Below are positions 34,566-43,345 of a DNA stretch of 64,000 nt, one piece after another; position 1 is the stretch's first letter, and every line of letters starts with the position of its first letter. The translations under genes and the position numbers were made by a program. The notes below the pieces were generated by a model, which saw only the letters and a list, made by a program, of their open reading frames with translations, ran no database searches and was not told the origin of the DNA. This DNA comes from an uncultured Pseudomonadales bacterium (GTDB lineage: Bacteria; Pseudomonadota; Gammaproteobacteria; Pseudomonadales; Azotimanducaceae), in NCBI GenBank assembly GCA_943787425.1, contig CALSMJ010000004.1, positions 248,001 through 312,000 of the forward strand, written 5' to 3'.

Positions 34566-34940
34566 ATGACTTCTGTCAGAAAAGCCCAAGGGTTGGCCTT
34601 TAGTGAAATTCTAATTTGGGTGACCATCATGATCGCATTGGCGTCGATTGCCACTAAATTTGTACCAGTCTACCTAGATCATCAAACGGCGGTATCGATT
34701 GTAGAAGACTTTGCCCAGAGCTCAGATCTAGATGTGTTAACGGTGAGCGAGCTGGAAGAAACCCTAGCGCGACGATTTCAACTGAACAATCTGCAAGACT
34801 TTGTGAGAGAAAATCGTCTCAAAATAAAGAACCGATCAGGTCGATTAGAAGCCGTATTGCAATATGAGGTGCGCGGGGATCTGGCGGTCAATATCGATTA
34901 TGTCATTACCTTTGATGACTCGATCCTGTTAGACGACTGA
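34566..34940 (+). CDS. DUF4845 family membrane-anchored protein
   Basis: This 124-residue protein has one N-terminal hydrophobic segment (about residues 12-32: FSEILIWVTIMIALASIATKF, which resembles a prepilin-like helix). A small soluble domain containing VYLDHQTAVSIVEDF and YEVRGDLAVNIDYVITF follows. DUF4845 proteins are regularly encoded between lepB and rnc in Pseudomonas and relatives. Function is unknown. ATG 34566 with GAG upstream is taken instead of an in-frame start inside lepB at 34410. Confidence 0.8.
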   Translation: MTSVRKAQGLAFSEILIWVTIMIALASIATKFVPVYLDHQTAVSIVEDFAQSSDLDVLTVSELEETLARRFQLNNLQDFVRENRLKIKNRSGRLEAVLQYEVRGDLAVNIDYVITFDDSILLDD

Positions 34941-34944
34941 TATT

Positions 34945-35640
34945 TTGCCGGCCCGAGACAAGATAGAACAACTTCAAGCGCAATTGGGATACGTATTTAC
35001 CGACGTTAACCATTTAAAACGTGCGCTGACCCATCGAAGTGCCGCAGGACCTCACAATGAGCGTTTAGAATTCTTGGGTGACGCCGTTTTAGAGCTTGTC
35101 GTGACGCAGCGGTTGTATCACCAGTTTCCAGAGGTTGATGAGGGCCGGTTAAGTCGATTCCGAGCGCAGTTGGTTCGCAAAGAGAGCTTGGCCAGTAAGG
35201 CGCGGGTGCTTGGGCTTGGGCCGCATCTGATTCTGGGTCCGGGTGAGCGACAGTCCGGCGGCTGGGAGAGAGATTCTATTTTAGCGGATAGCCTTGAGGC
35301 CGTTCTTGGCGCGATCTATCTGGAGGCGGGACTGCAAACTGTGACCGAACTCATTACCGATTGGTTTGAGGATCAGCTTGATAGTTTAGATGCGCGCCGG
35401 GTGGTCAAGGATTCCAAAACGGCGTTACAGGAGTTTCTGCAGGCAGCAGGCCTGCCCTTACCGACTTATGCGTTACTTCAAACCACGGGTCTCGGCCATC
35501 AACAGCGATTTACCGTCACGTGCACCTGTCAGCTACTTGCGACCCCCGCGGTTGCAGCGGGCAGCTCAATTAAACAAGCGGAACAGAAAGCCGCCGAAAC
35601 TTGCCTTGCACAACTACATCGAGAGAAGCCAAATGGATGA
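34945..35640 (+). CDS. rnc: Ribonuclease III
   Basis: RNase III cleaves double-stranded RNA in rRNA processing and mRNA control. The 231-residue enzyme has the signature [14 protein letters not shown] near residues 32-45, a second acidic cluster [15 protein letters not shown] near 112-126, and a C-terminal double-stranded-RNA-binding domain (about 150-225). The start is most likely TTG 34945, four bases after the previous stop codon, with no clear ribosome-binding site. It overlaps era by 8 bases, as often seen. Confidence 0.95.
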   Translation: MPARDKIEQLQAQLGYVFTDVNHLKRALTHRSAAGPHNERLEFLGDAVLELVVTQRLYHQFPEVDEGRLSRFRAQLVRKESLASKARVLGLGPHLILGPGERQSGGWERDSILADSLEAVLGAIYLEAGLQTVTELITDWFEDQLDSLDARRVVKDSKTALQEFLQAAGLPLPTYALLQTTGLGHQQRFTVTCTCQLLATPAVAAGSSIKQAEQKAAETCLAQLHREKPNG

Positions 35641-36532
35641 CGTTAAGACTCGTTGCGGTTATGTGGCAATTGTGGGCCGCCCCAATGTTGGCAAGTCGAC
35701 CTTGTTGAATGCGTTGCTCGAGCAAAAGTTAAGTATCACGTCGAGAAAGCCTCAAACTACGCGGCATCAACTGCTTGGCATCAAGACGATCCAAGGTGAT
35801 CAGATTCTTTATGTCGACACACCAGGAATTCATGTGGCGGGTAAGCGCGCCATTAATCGTTATATGAACCGGAATGCATTGAGTGTGATTCGGGATGTCG
35901 ATGTTGTGATCTTTGTCTTAGATCGTAAAAATTGGAATGAAGATGATCAACTTGTCGACGAGGCCATCCAAAGCACTAAGGCGCATCTGATCATCGCGGT
36001 CAATAAGGTAGACCTCATCAAAGATAAAAGCAGTTTGCTACCGCTGCTTGAGTCGTTGCAAACGCATGCGCCCAATGCGGTCGTCATGCCTATTTCCGGG
36101 GAAAAGCGCGATAACCTAGAAGCTCTGGAGGCAGAGGTCTGTGCCCATCTGCCGCAAAGCCCATTTTACTTTCAGAAAGACCAGGTGACCGATCGCAGCG
36201 AACGGTTTTTAGCCTCAGAGATTATCCGAGAAAAGTTGATGCGCCAGCTCGGTGACGAGTTGCCTTATGCCTTAACCATTCAGATTGACGCGTTCAAAGA
36301 AGAAAGGGGCGTGGCACACATTACAGCGACAATTTTTGTCGAGCGTGACGGTCAGAAAAGTATTTTGATCGGTAGCCAAGGTAAACGACTGAAGCAAATT
36401 GGGATCGAGGCCCGAAAGGATCTCGAAGCACTGCTGGCTCAAAAAGTGATGCTGAACACTTGGGTTAAGGTGAAATCGGGTTGGTCGGACAGTGATCGAG
36501 CCCTAAAGAGCCTGGGCTATGACGATATCTGA
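35633..36532 (+). CDS. era: GTPase Era
   Basis: Era binds 16S rRNA near its 3' end and is needed for 30S maturation. The 299-residue product has G1 ([14 protein letters not shown], near residues 12-25), G3 (VDTPGIH), G4 ([10 protein letters not shown] near 122) and a C-terminal KH domain with [20 protein letters not shown] near 240. ATG 35633 is inside the last codons of rnc. The stop is inside the recO start region, giving a tightly packed rnc-era-recO unit. Confidence 0.97.
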   Translation: MDDVKTRCGYVAIVGRPNVGKSTLLNALLEQKLSITSRKPQTTRHQLLGIKTIQGDQILYVDTPGIHVAGKRAINRYMNRNALSVIRDVDVVIFVLDRKNWNEDDQLVDEAIQSTKAHLIIAVNKVDLIKDKSSLLPLLESLQTHAPNAVVMPISGEKRDNLEALEAEVCAHLPQSPFYFQKDQVTDRSERFLASEIIREKLMRQLGDELPYALTIQIDAFKEERGVAHITATIFVERDGQKSILIGSQGKRLKQIGIEARKDLEALLAQKVMLNTWVKVKSGWSDSDRALKSLGYDDI

Positions 36533-37235
36533 AACCGATTGCATGACGGGTTATGTGCTGCACACCCGTAAGTTTCAAGAGACGAGTCTGCTCGTTGAGT
36601 TTTTTTCACGAGACCAAGGTCGATGCGCTTTGCTGTTTAAGGGGATTCGCCGCCAGCAAAAAAAACAACTATCAAACCGAGCAGAGTTGCACTTGTTTCG
36701 CAGGTTGACCGTGCAACGCGTAAGCCGCGGTGAGCTTGCTGCCGCGAAGGTTATAGAAAGCCTTGGGGATTACGTGCCACTGGTGGGACAAGCTGCGGTT
36801 GTAGGCCTGTATGTTAATGAACTGATCTATCGTTTGGTGGGTCGGTTTGAGGCACAAAGCGCTTTATTTGATGCCTATAATCGATTGATTGAAACGCTGC
36901 GGGTGATGCCGCTCGATTTAAAGGCGCTTCGTATTTTTGAATTAGCGATGTTAGCGGAGCTCGGATTTGGTATTGATTTTAGGTTCGATGCAGGTCAACA
37001 AACCACGATAAAGATGGAAGGGCAGTACGATTTCCACCCAGAACAGGGCTTTCGCTTACTAGCGCGGCCCGAGGATTCTGGCTACAGTGGCGCCGATCTG
37101 ATTGCTTTGGGAGATGGGATTATGACCGATCAGGGGGCCAAAATTGTTAAATTAGTGGTTCGACAAGTCGTTCATCATTTGTTGGGCGGTCGACCGTTAA
37201 AAGCGCGAGATTTGTTGGAGTCGCCTCAATCATGA
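36519..37235 (+). CDS. recO: DNA repair protein RecO
   Basis: RecO helps RecA load on SSB-coated DNA in the RecF pathway. The 238-residue protein has the N-terminal OB fold ([35 protein letters not shown], about residues 11-45) and the helical C-terminal domain. There are few cysteines in the C-terminal domain, so no zinc finger of the Gram-positive type is present. ATG 36519 overlaps era by 14 bases; ATG 36543 is an alternative that starts close to the conserved fold. In E. coli and Pseudomonas pdxJ follows; here acpS overlaps directly. Confidence 0.93.
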   Translation: MTISETDCMTGYVLHTRKFQETSLLVEFFSRDQGRCALLFKGIRRQQKKQLSNRAELHLFRRLTVQRVSRGELAAAKVIESLGDYVPLVGQAAVVGLYVNELIYRLVGRFEAQSALFDAYNRLIETLRVMPLDLKALRIFELAMLAELGFGIDFRFDAGQQTTIKMEGQYDFHPEQGFRLLARPEDSGYSGADLIALGDGIMTDQGAKIVKLVVRQVVHHLLGGRPLKARDLLESPQS

Positions 37236-37633
37236 TCATCGGTGTTGGCACAGATCTCGTCTGCATTGATCGGATTGACCGGGTTTTAGCAAGACATCCA
37301 GATCGATTTGTTGGTCGTATCCTGACCGCTGCCGAGCGAGCCCGGTTTGATGCATTCGAAGTCGGACCTGGCAGGAGCGCCTATGTCGCAAAGCAATTTG
37401 CTGCTAAGGAGGCTGTGAGTAAAGCCCTTGGTACCGGGATGCGCGCGGGCGTGCAGTTCAATCGAATCGAAGTACTCCGAAATGGCGTCGGGCAACCCAG
37501 TGTCACGTTGTTGCACGAGGCCGCACTCAAAGCAGCCCGCTTGGGTGTTAACCGCTGGCATCTATCACTAAGTGATGAGGCCGGGTTCGTCGTGAGCGTG
37601 GCCATTGCGGAGGGCTCAGCGCCGGTTAGTTAG
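37232..37633 (+). CDS. acpS: Holo-[acyl-carrier-protein] synthase
   Basis: AcpS transfers 4'-phosphopantetheine from CoA to acyl carrier protein. The 133-residue product begins [16 protein letters not shown], with the metal-binding Asp8 in GTDL, and has the second motif FAAKEAVSKALGTGM near residues 57-71. The ATG overlaps the recO stop (ATGA). The final 8 bases overlap the 3' end of the minus-strand Hpt gene, so the two genes converge. Confidence 0.95.
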   Translation: MIIGVGTDLVCIDRIDRVLARHPDRFVGRILTAAERARFDAFEVGPGRSAYVAKQFAAKEAVSKALGTGMRAGVQFNRIEVLRNGVGQPSVTLLHEAALKAARLGVNRWHLSLSDEAGFVVSVAIAEGSAPVS

Positions 37634-38489
37634 GCCCCATCTCCCAGGGAGTATGGTTCATCAGGGCCAGCAGCTGTTCGCCGGCAATCATGACCGAGCG
37701 CGCTTCGCCGAGGTGCTCGTCTGTTTTTGCAGTCTGTATTGCGACCTTGACGGCCTGCTCAAGCTGGTGCGCACCGGTTAGCGCGAGTGCGCCAGACAAC
37801 TTGTGTAAGGTGCGTTGTGCTTTGATTAAATTCTCTTCGCGGAGTGCCACTGCGAGATCAGCAAGGTCCTGATCGAGGCTGACTTTGAGCAGATGATAAA
37901 GGTCCATTGCTAAAACGGGTTGTCCGCGGGCGCGCTTGATGGCGAGTTGCCGATCGAACAGGGGTTCCAAATTTGCAGTCTTGGAAGTCAAATCGGGTGT
38001 CTGAGTGTTGACACCTTTAGACCCTAAAAATTCTGTTTCCGGCAATGATGCGCGATTTTGGCGCGCGGGTGCGACCTGCAGGGGAACAGGGCGATTAACG
38101 CGTGTCCGCATTGACAGTTGTTGCCGCAGTTGTTCGTGAGATACGTGTCTTTTGGCGCTCGTGCGTGACACGCGCACGTCTTTTTCCGCGACCACGGCAA
38201 GCGCATCCTGATAGTCAAAGAGAAGTTTGGTGACACGACTCGAGCGGCCCGCATAAGCTAAATGGACCGCGTCAATAAGCACCATATCTGTCTTTGCAAT
38301 CTTCGCCGGGTGTTGTGTAAAGCGCTCGATCGGTAACAGTATGAATTTTTGATCGAGATCAATGAGCAACCGCGTCAGGATGGCTCGATTGGGGTCCAGC
38401 GCGTAGGTGGTCCATACAAAGATCAGTTTTTTAGATTGGGCAACTTGTGGGGCTGCCGGCTTGATGGGGGTGGCCTTACCGTTTGTCAT
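37626..38489 (-). CDS. Receiver-like/Hpt-domain protein resembling the C-terminus of GacS/BarA
   Basis: The 287-residue protein has no membrane segment and no kinase domain. Residues about 22-105 look like a degenerate receiver domain, with Asp73 in DMVLIDAVH at the usual phospho-acceptor position. A variable basic linker follows (about 105-170). Residues about 178-275 form an Hpt domain with the likely phospho-histidine His229 in TLHKLSGALALTG. The entry segment FDRQLAIKRARGQPVLAMDL resembles the stretch before the Hpt domain of BarA/GacS. In Pseudomonas and relatives gacS/barA lies near cysM-rlmD-relA, the genes found divergent here, so this may be a reduced GacS or a separate phosphotransfer adaptor. 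Function is inferred. Confidence 0.7.
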   Translation of the reverse strand: MTNGKATPIKPAAPQVAQSKKLIFVWTTYALDPNRAILTRLLIDLDQKFILLPIERFTQHPAKIAKTDMVLIDAVHLAYAGRSSRVTKLLFDYQDALAVVAEKDVRVSRTSAKRHVSHEQLRQQLSMRTRVNRPVPLQVAPARQNRASLPETEFLGSKGVNTQTPDLTSKTANLEPLFDRQLAIKRARGQPVLAMDLYHLLKVSLDQDLADLAVALREENLIKAQRTLHKLSGALALTGAHQLEQAVKVAIQTAKTDEHLGEARSVMIAGEQLLALMNHTPWEMGPN

Positions 38490-38836
38490 GAAGGTTCCTG
38501 TCGTGGCCTAACTACTGAAGATCTGTGCGTTAAATGCGTTGCGGGTTTAAAAAAGTTGCGTTGGCGCATGGCTACGCATTGAGGTTATAGGCAAAGCAGC
38601 CTGCAGGCGGACAAATGTCGTTTAGCGCAGTTGCTTGCTTGATGATCGTGCCCTGTGCACTTTCGATGGTGTCCTCGCTTTCTTTGGGTTGTTACGTTTC
38701 CTCTGGGTTGTCACGTTTCCCCTTGGGTTGTCGTTATTCCGAATTGAACTGAGCTTAGAGGCAGTCAAGGGTTCAAGGAAAGACTGCATTCGATTAAGCT
38801 TTTGTAATCCATTATGGCCAGTCAGGCAAGGAGCTC
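38490..38836 (+). other. Intergenic region between the Hpt gene and cysM
   Basis: The 347 bases separate two divergent genes. They contain a short three-copy repeat (38685-38740) and, at the right end, AAGGAG (38828-38833) belonging to cysM. There is no remnant of a histidine kinase. I see no convincing promoter hexamer pair. Confidence 0.5.
38685..38740 (+). repeat. 19-20-base tandem repeat (3 copies)
   Basis: Three units begin at 38685, 38704 and 38724 with TGGGTTGT, followed by a variable ACGTTTCC-type segment. Unit lengths are 19, 20 and 17 bases; the third is shortened and diverged. Confidence 0.75.
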
Positions 38837-39739
38837 ATTATCCAGTACCCAACGATTGAGGAATGCGTCGGAGAAACGCCCTTGGTTCGCTTGCAGCGCT
38901 TACCGGGGGTCACCAGCAACACCGTGCTCGCAAAGCTTGAGGGTAACAACCCGGCAGGCTCGGTCAAAGATCGACCGGCGCTGAGTATGATTCAGCGCGC
39001 AGAACAGCGCGGCGTGATTCAACCGGGGGATGTGTTGATTGAAGCGACCAGCGGGAATACGGGAATCGCCCTGGCCATGGCGGCTGCGATAAAAGGATAT
39101 CGTTTGAAACTGATCATGCCCGCGCATATGAGTGCCGAACGCAAGGCCGCAATGCAGGCCTATGGTGCAGAACTGATTTTGGTGACCCAGCAAGAAGGCA
39201 TGGAAGGCGCACGCGACCTTGCGCAGTCGATGATGCAAGCAGGCGACGGTATTGTTCTGGATCAATTTGCGAATCCCGACAATCCACTTGCGCACTATCA
39301 TGGCACGGGGCCGGAAATCATGCGTCAGACGAACGGCGAAATCACGCATTTTGTGAGCTCTATGGGGACCACCGGGACCATAATGGGGGTCGGTCGATAC
39401 TTTGGTGAAGTCAAACCTGAAGTTGAAATAATCGGTTTGCAGCCTGTCGAGGGTCAAGCTATTCCAGGCATTCGGCGTTGGCCTTGCGCCTATCTTCCGA
39501 AGATTTATCAACCAGAAGGCGTCGATCGCGTCATGGACATCGATCAGAAAGATGCTGAGGCCATGATGCGTCGGCTGGCTCGAGAGGAAGGGATTTTTGC
39601 TGGGGTATCGTCCGGCGGCTCGGTGGCAGCAGCGCTTAAGATCAGCGCCCTCGTAGAAAACGCAACGATCGTTGCGATTATTTGTGATCGTGGCGATCGG
39701 TATTTATCGACGGGTGTATATACTGCCGACTTGGCTTAA
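38837..39739 (+). CDS. cysM: Cysteine synthase B (O-acetylserine sulfhydrylase), apparent ATT/ATC start
   Basis: CysM makes cysteine from O-acetylserine and sulfide or thiosulfate. The PLP-binding lysine is in NPAGSVKDRPA, and the phosphate loop TSGNTGIALAMAA and GTTGTIMG motif follow. The conserved CysM N-terminus (QYPTIEECVGETPLVRLQRL-like) is fully encoded upstream of the first TTG at 38882. No ATG, GTG or TTG occurs in frame between the upstream TAA (38795) and 38882. The likely start is ATT 38837 or ATC 38840, 3 or 6 bases after AAGGAG. Beginning at 38882 would remove about 15 conserved residues. The product is about 300 residues. rlmD and relA follow as in Pseudomonas. Confidence 0.85.
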   Translation: MIQYPTIEECVGETPLVRLQRLPGVTSNTVLAKLEGNNPAGSVKDRPALSMIQRAEQRGVIQPGDVLIEATSGNTGIALAMAAAIKGYRLKLIMPAHMSAERKAAMQAYGAELILVTQQEGMEGARDLAQSMMQAGDGIVLDQFANPDNPLAHYHGTGPEIMRQTNGEITHFVSSMGTTGTIMGVGRYFGEVKPEVEIIGLQPVEGQAIPGIRRWPCAYLPKIYQPEGVDRVMDIDQKDAEAMMRRLAREEGIFAGVSSGGSVAAALKISALVENATIVAIICDRGDRYLSTGVYTADLA

Positions 39740-39801
39740 AATGCCGGTTTGACCCTGAACGATAATCTGGGGTCAGTCACCCAACATCACCGGCTACCAA
39801 T

Positions 39802-41106
39802 ATGCGAAAGAGGAAGCTTCCGTTTACCGATGTCGGTCATACCTTGACGATCGAAGGTACCTGCGTCAGCGAAGACGGTCGATTTGCAACCCATGGGCTC
39901 TTGCCCGGTGAGCAAGCGCTGATTGTGCCTTTGAAGAAAAAAAAGGGGCAGTGGGTGTGTCAATCCCAAAATATTGAACAGGATCATCCAGCGCGCGTGA
40001 TCCCTGTGTGCACGCATGCCGCGCAATGTGGTGGTTGCGCTTTCCAGCATTTTGATCGATCGGCGCAACTGGCGTTTAAACGGGATTGGCTGCAGGGTTT
40101 ATTTGATGACTGTCCGCCTGACACATGGATCCCGACGCTTTCTGGCGATGCCGTTGGCTATCGGAGTAAAGCCCGCCTCGGGGTGAAGCATGTCGTTAAG
40201 AAGGGCAGAACTCTGATTGGTTTTCGAGAGGTCGGCTCAGCCTATATTACGGAGATGTCGTCCTGTCAGGTATTGGTCCCAGAGCTTGCAAGACTCATCG
40301 AGCCGCTATCCCGCCTGATTGACGGCCTAGACAGTCGCAGCAGTATCCCCCAAATAGAAGTTGCGGCCTCGAGTGGCGATGTGGCCTTGGTCGTGCGGCA
40401 TCTGGCAATTTTGTCGCCTGAAGACTTAGCGGCGTTCGCTGCGTTTCAGGCGGCGCATCAGGTTATGGTTTTGTTGCAATCCAAAGGTCCCGATTCGGTG
40501 AAACCACTTGATGACAAAGCCAACCCTTTGTTGCATTACCGCTTAGCGGATCAAGGCTTGGTGTTCGAGTTTCATCCGATGGATTTTACCCAAGTCAATC
40601 AAGCCGTGAATCAGGAGATGGTGAACCTTGCCCTAGTTTTGTTAGACCTAAACTCGGACGATACGGTCTTGGACGCCTTTTGCGGGATTGGCAACTTCTC
40701 CCTTGCAGTCGCGCAACGGGCGGCTTCCGTGATTGGTCTCGAAGCCTCGAAAGCCAGTGTCGACAGGGCGAGCAGCAATGCCCAGCTCAATGGTTTGGGC
40801 AATGTGGCCTTTGAGGTTGCGGACCTTTACCAATCCGAAAGTAGCTCGCTTGTATTGCCAAAGGTTAATAAGGCGCTTTTGGATCCGCCAAGATCCGGCG
40901 CGGAATGGGTTTGCCAGAAGCTTGTCGACAGCGCCTGCAATAAAATCGTTTATGTGTCCTGTAATCCAAAGACGCTAAGACGGGATACGGACATCCTGTG
41001 TGCGGGCGGATTTCAGTTGGATCAACTTGGGATGATTGATATGTTTCCACATACTGCGCATATGGAATCGATCGCCAGTTTCAGTCGAGGCTTGCCCAAT
41101 GGTTAA
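39802..41106 (+). CDS. rlmD: 23S rRNA (uracil1939-C5)-methyltransferase RlmD
   Basis: RlmD methylates U1939 of 23S rRNA using SAM. The 434-residue protein has an N-terminal TRAM domain (about 10-60) and iron-sulfur cysteines in CTHAAQCGGCAFQH near residues 70-83. The SAM-binding domain includes LDAFCGIGNFSLAVA near 291, and the catalytic region includes LLDPPRSGAEWVCQ near 355 and the nucleophile motif YVSCNPKTLRRD near 389. Its end overlaps relA by 8 bases. Confidence 0.95.
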   Translation: MRKRKLPFTDVGHTLTIEGTCVSEDGRFATHGLLPGEQALIVPLKKKKGQWVCQSQNIEQDHPARVIPVCTHAAQCGGCAFQHFDRSAQLAFKRDWLQGLFDDCPPDTWIPTLSGDAVGYRSKARLGVKHVVKKGRTLIGFREVGSAYITEMSSCQVLVPELARLIEPLSRLIDGLDSRSSIPQIEVAASSGDVALVVRHLAILSPEDLAAFAAFQAAHQVMVLLQSKGPDSVKPLDDKANPLLHYRLADQGLVFEFHPMDFTQVNQAVNQEMVNLALVLLDLNSDDTVLDAFCGIGNFSLAVAQRAASVIGLEASKASVDRASSNAQLNGLGNVAFEVADLYQSESSSLVLPKVNKALLDPPRSGAEWVCQKLVDSACNKIVYVSCNPKTLRRDTDILCAGGFQLDQLGMIDMFPHTAHMESIASFSRGLPNG

Positions 41107-43315
41107 ACCAAGAGAGCAGCGAATTGTTTTTAAAGCGGGTCAGTTTGATCTGACCCAGTGGTTAAATGATCTGGGTGCAGACCGAGAAGACTTGGATCTA
41201 GACAGAATTAGTAGAGCCTGTGATTTGTCAGCGCAAGCGGAAGAGAAAGCAATCCAGTTGGGATCGGGTTGGCCGTCGGGCCACAGTAGCTATTTTATGG
41301 GATTAGAAATAGCCGATCTCTTGCGGGACTTTCGAGTCGATGAGGACGGTTTGATTGCAGCAATCGTTTATCGAGCTGCAAGAGAGAAGCAAATCACACT
41401 GAATCACATCCGAAAGCAATTTGGCGAAAAGGTCGCGAATTTGGTCGAGGGCGTGCTGAAAATGGCCGCCATTTCAAATATACACATCCTAAAAAATGAG
41501 ATGGTCCTAGGAGAGACCTCGGATCAGGTAGAGCAAGCTAAGAAAATGCTGGTGGCCTTGGTCGATGATATTCGCGTTGCGTTGATTAAGTTGGCTGAAA
41601 GGACCTGCGCCATCAGGGCTGCTGGCCGTTCTGAGCGAAGTAAGCAGTTAAGGCTTGCGCAAGAAATCACAGAAATCTATGCGCCGCTTGCACATCGGCT
41701 TGGTATTGGGCACTTGAAGTGGGAACTAGAAGATCTTGCCTTTCGGTTTACAGAGCCCGATGCGTATCGCCGGATTGCAACCTTGCTTGATGAAAAGCGG
41801 ACCATTCGCGATCGTTATATTGGCTCGGTGCTGGAAGCGCTTGAGTCTAAACTTGCGCTCGTGAAGCTCAAAGCAAGTCTAGAGGGCCGCGCAAAACATA
41901 TCTGTAGTATTTGGAAAAAGATGAGCCGAAAAGGGATTCCTTTTTCTGAAGTCTATGATGTTCGTGCGATTCGAATTTTGGTGAACTCATCGGATGATTG
42001 CTATCGGGCCCTAGGCGTTGTGCATAACCTTTGGCGCAATATCCCGAATGAGTTTGACGATTATATTGCTAATCCAAAAGACAATGGTTACCAGTCGCTC
42101 CATACAGCGGTTATCGGCCCGGAGGGAAAAATCTTGGAAGTTCAAATTCGAACGGAAGGGATGCATCACGAAGCCGAATATGGCGTCTGCGCACATTGGA
42201 CTTATAAGGAAAAATCGCCGGCTGGGCGCGTTGAGCGTTATGAGCGTCGCTTGTCATGGTTGCGACAAGTGATTGAGTGGCAGGATGAAGTAAAGAACTT
42301 ACCCGAGTCGGCGAGTGAGATGATGGCGAACGTCAGTCTCGACCGTGTATATTTGTTTACCCCTGACGGCCATGTTATCGACATGCCCCCTGGTGCAACC
42401 CCGGTTGATTTTGCTTATAAGGTTCATACTGAGATTGGCCACAAGTGTCGTGGTGCGAAGGTCAATGGCAAGGTGGTTTCGCTCAACCAGGTTTTGATTT
42501 CGGGTGATCACGTTGAGGTGATCACTGGCGATGAGGCCTTGCCCAGGCGTGAGTGGCTCCATGCGCATTTAGGATATGTGACGACCTCTAAAGCGAAAAC
42601 AAAGATCCAAGCCTGGTTTGGACTTCGGGAACGCAAAAAAAATCTGGAAGAGGGTCAGCGGCTGGTTGAAGGCGAGCTTCGACAATTGGGGATTGATGCC
42701 GCGCGAAAAGTTTTGATTGGTGAAGCTTTCGGTTTTACAGATGAGGAAGAATTCTTAGTTGCCCTTGGTCGAGGTGACCTTCAGTTGTCAGATGTCGCTG
42801 AATGGGTCGCAGTTAATGAGTTGGATATTCGAAAGTCGTCTCAGCTTCCCCTCGGCTTTGATACTGATCTCGCGCCTAGATTGATTAAAGGTTTGGGGGG
42901 TCGAGGTCACGAAATCGCAAAGTGTTGTAACCCAGTGCTCGGAGATTCTATCGCCGGTATTATTAGCGATGGCGGTGTGGTTGGCGTGCACGTGCAAGAA
43001 TGCGTCGAGGTCTTGCAGGGCGATGCCTATGGTCGGTTGATACGATTGTCTTGGCAAGAGGGTGCCCAAGCGGTTTTTTCGGTTGACTTAAAAGTTGAAG
43101 CCTACGACCGGTCTGGTCTACTGTTTGACATCACCGCGTTGTTCGTCAACGAAGCCATAAACGTGATCAGGCTTCATTCTGTTACCGACCAGGTTGCACA
43201 GCGCGTTGATATCGACATGACGATTGAAGTGGAATCTTTGAAAACCTTGATTAAGGTTCTAGAAATGATGCAAAAGATTCCGAATGTTGTATCGGCGCGT
43301 CGATTCACGAATTAA
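41099..43315 (+). CDS. relA: GTP pyrophosphokinase RelA
   Basis: RelA makes (p)ppGpp on starved ribosomes. The 738-residue product has the inactive hydrolase-like domain (about 25-180; the HD pair is missing at IVYRAAREKQ, as in RelA). The synthetase domain spans about 230-350, with YDVRAIRILV and NPKDNGYQSLHTAV. A TGS domain (about 405-465; VYLFTPDGHVIDMP), a helical and zinc-finger-like region with KCCNPVLGDSIAG near 600, and a C-terminal ACT domain (about 660-735) follow. ATG 41099 lies within the end of rlmD; an earlier in-frame start at 41036 is unlikely. Confidence 0.96.
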   Translation: MVKPREQRIVFKAGQFDLTQWLNDLGADREDLDLDRISRACDLSAQAEEKAIQLGSGWPSGHSSYFMGLEIADLLRDFRVDEDGLIAAIVYRAAREKQITLNHIRKQFGEKVANLVEGVLKMAAISNIHILKNEMVLGETSDQVEQAKKMLVALVDDIRVALIKLAERTCAIRAAGRSERSKQLRLAQEITEIYAPLAHRLGIGHLKWELEDLAFRFTEPDAYRRIATLLDEKRTIRDRYIGSVLEALESKLALVKLKASLEGRAKHICSIWKKMSRKGIPFSEVYDVRAIRILVNSSDDCYRALGVVHNLWRNIPNEFDDYIANPKDNGYQSLHTAVIGPEGKILEVQIRTEGMHHEAEYGVCAHWTYKEKSPAGRVERYERRLSWLRQVIEWQDEVKNLPESASEMMANVSLDRVYLFTPDGHVIDMPPGATPVDFAYKVHTEIGHKCRGAKVNGKVVSLNQVLISGDHVEVITGDEALPRREWLHAHLGYVTTSKAKTKIQAWFGLRERKKNLEEGQRLVEGELRQLGIDAARKVLIGEAFGFTDEEEFLVALGRGDLQLSDVAEWVAVNELDIRKSSQLPLGFDTDLAPRLIKGLGGRGHEIAKCCNPVLGDSIAGIISDGGVVGVHVQECVEVLQGDAYGRLIRLSWQEGAQAVFSVDLKVEAYDRSGLLFDITALFVNEAINVIRLHSVTDQVAQRVDIDMTIEVESLKTLIKVLEMMQKIPNVVSARRFTN

Positions 43316-43345
43316 ACATAGAGCCAAAAAAGGTAAGGGAATTTT

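Noticed and set aside
38635-38859. 74-codon ORF upstream of cysM
   Set aside because: It overlaps the tandem repeat, has no family resemblance, and is in a different frame from the conserved CysM N-terminus.
38900-39511. Minus-strand ORF of 203 codons inside cysM
   Set aside because: It is antisense to a conserved enzyme and shows no family features.
38882-39739. cysM starting at TTG 38882
   Set aside because: This start would remove the conserved N-terminal residues and has no ribosome-binding site, whereas AAGGAG lies just before 38837.
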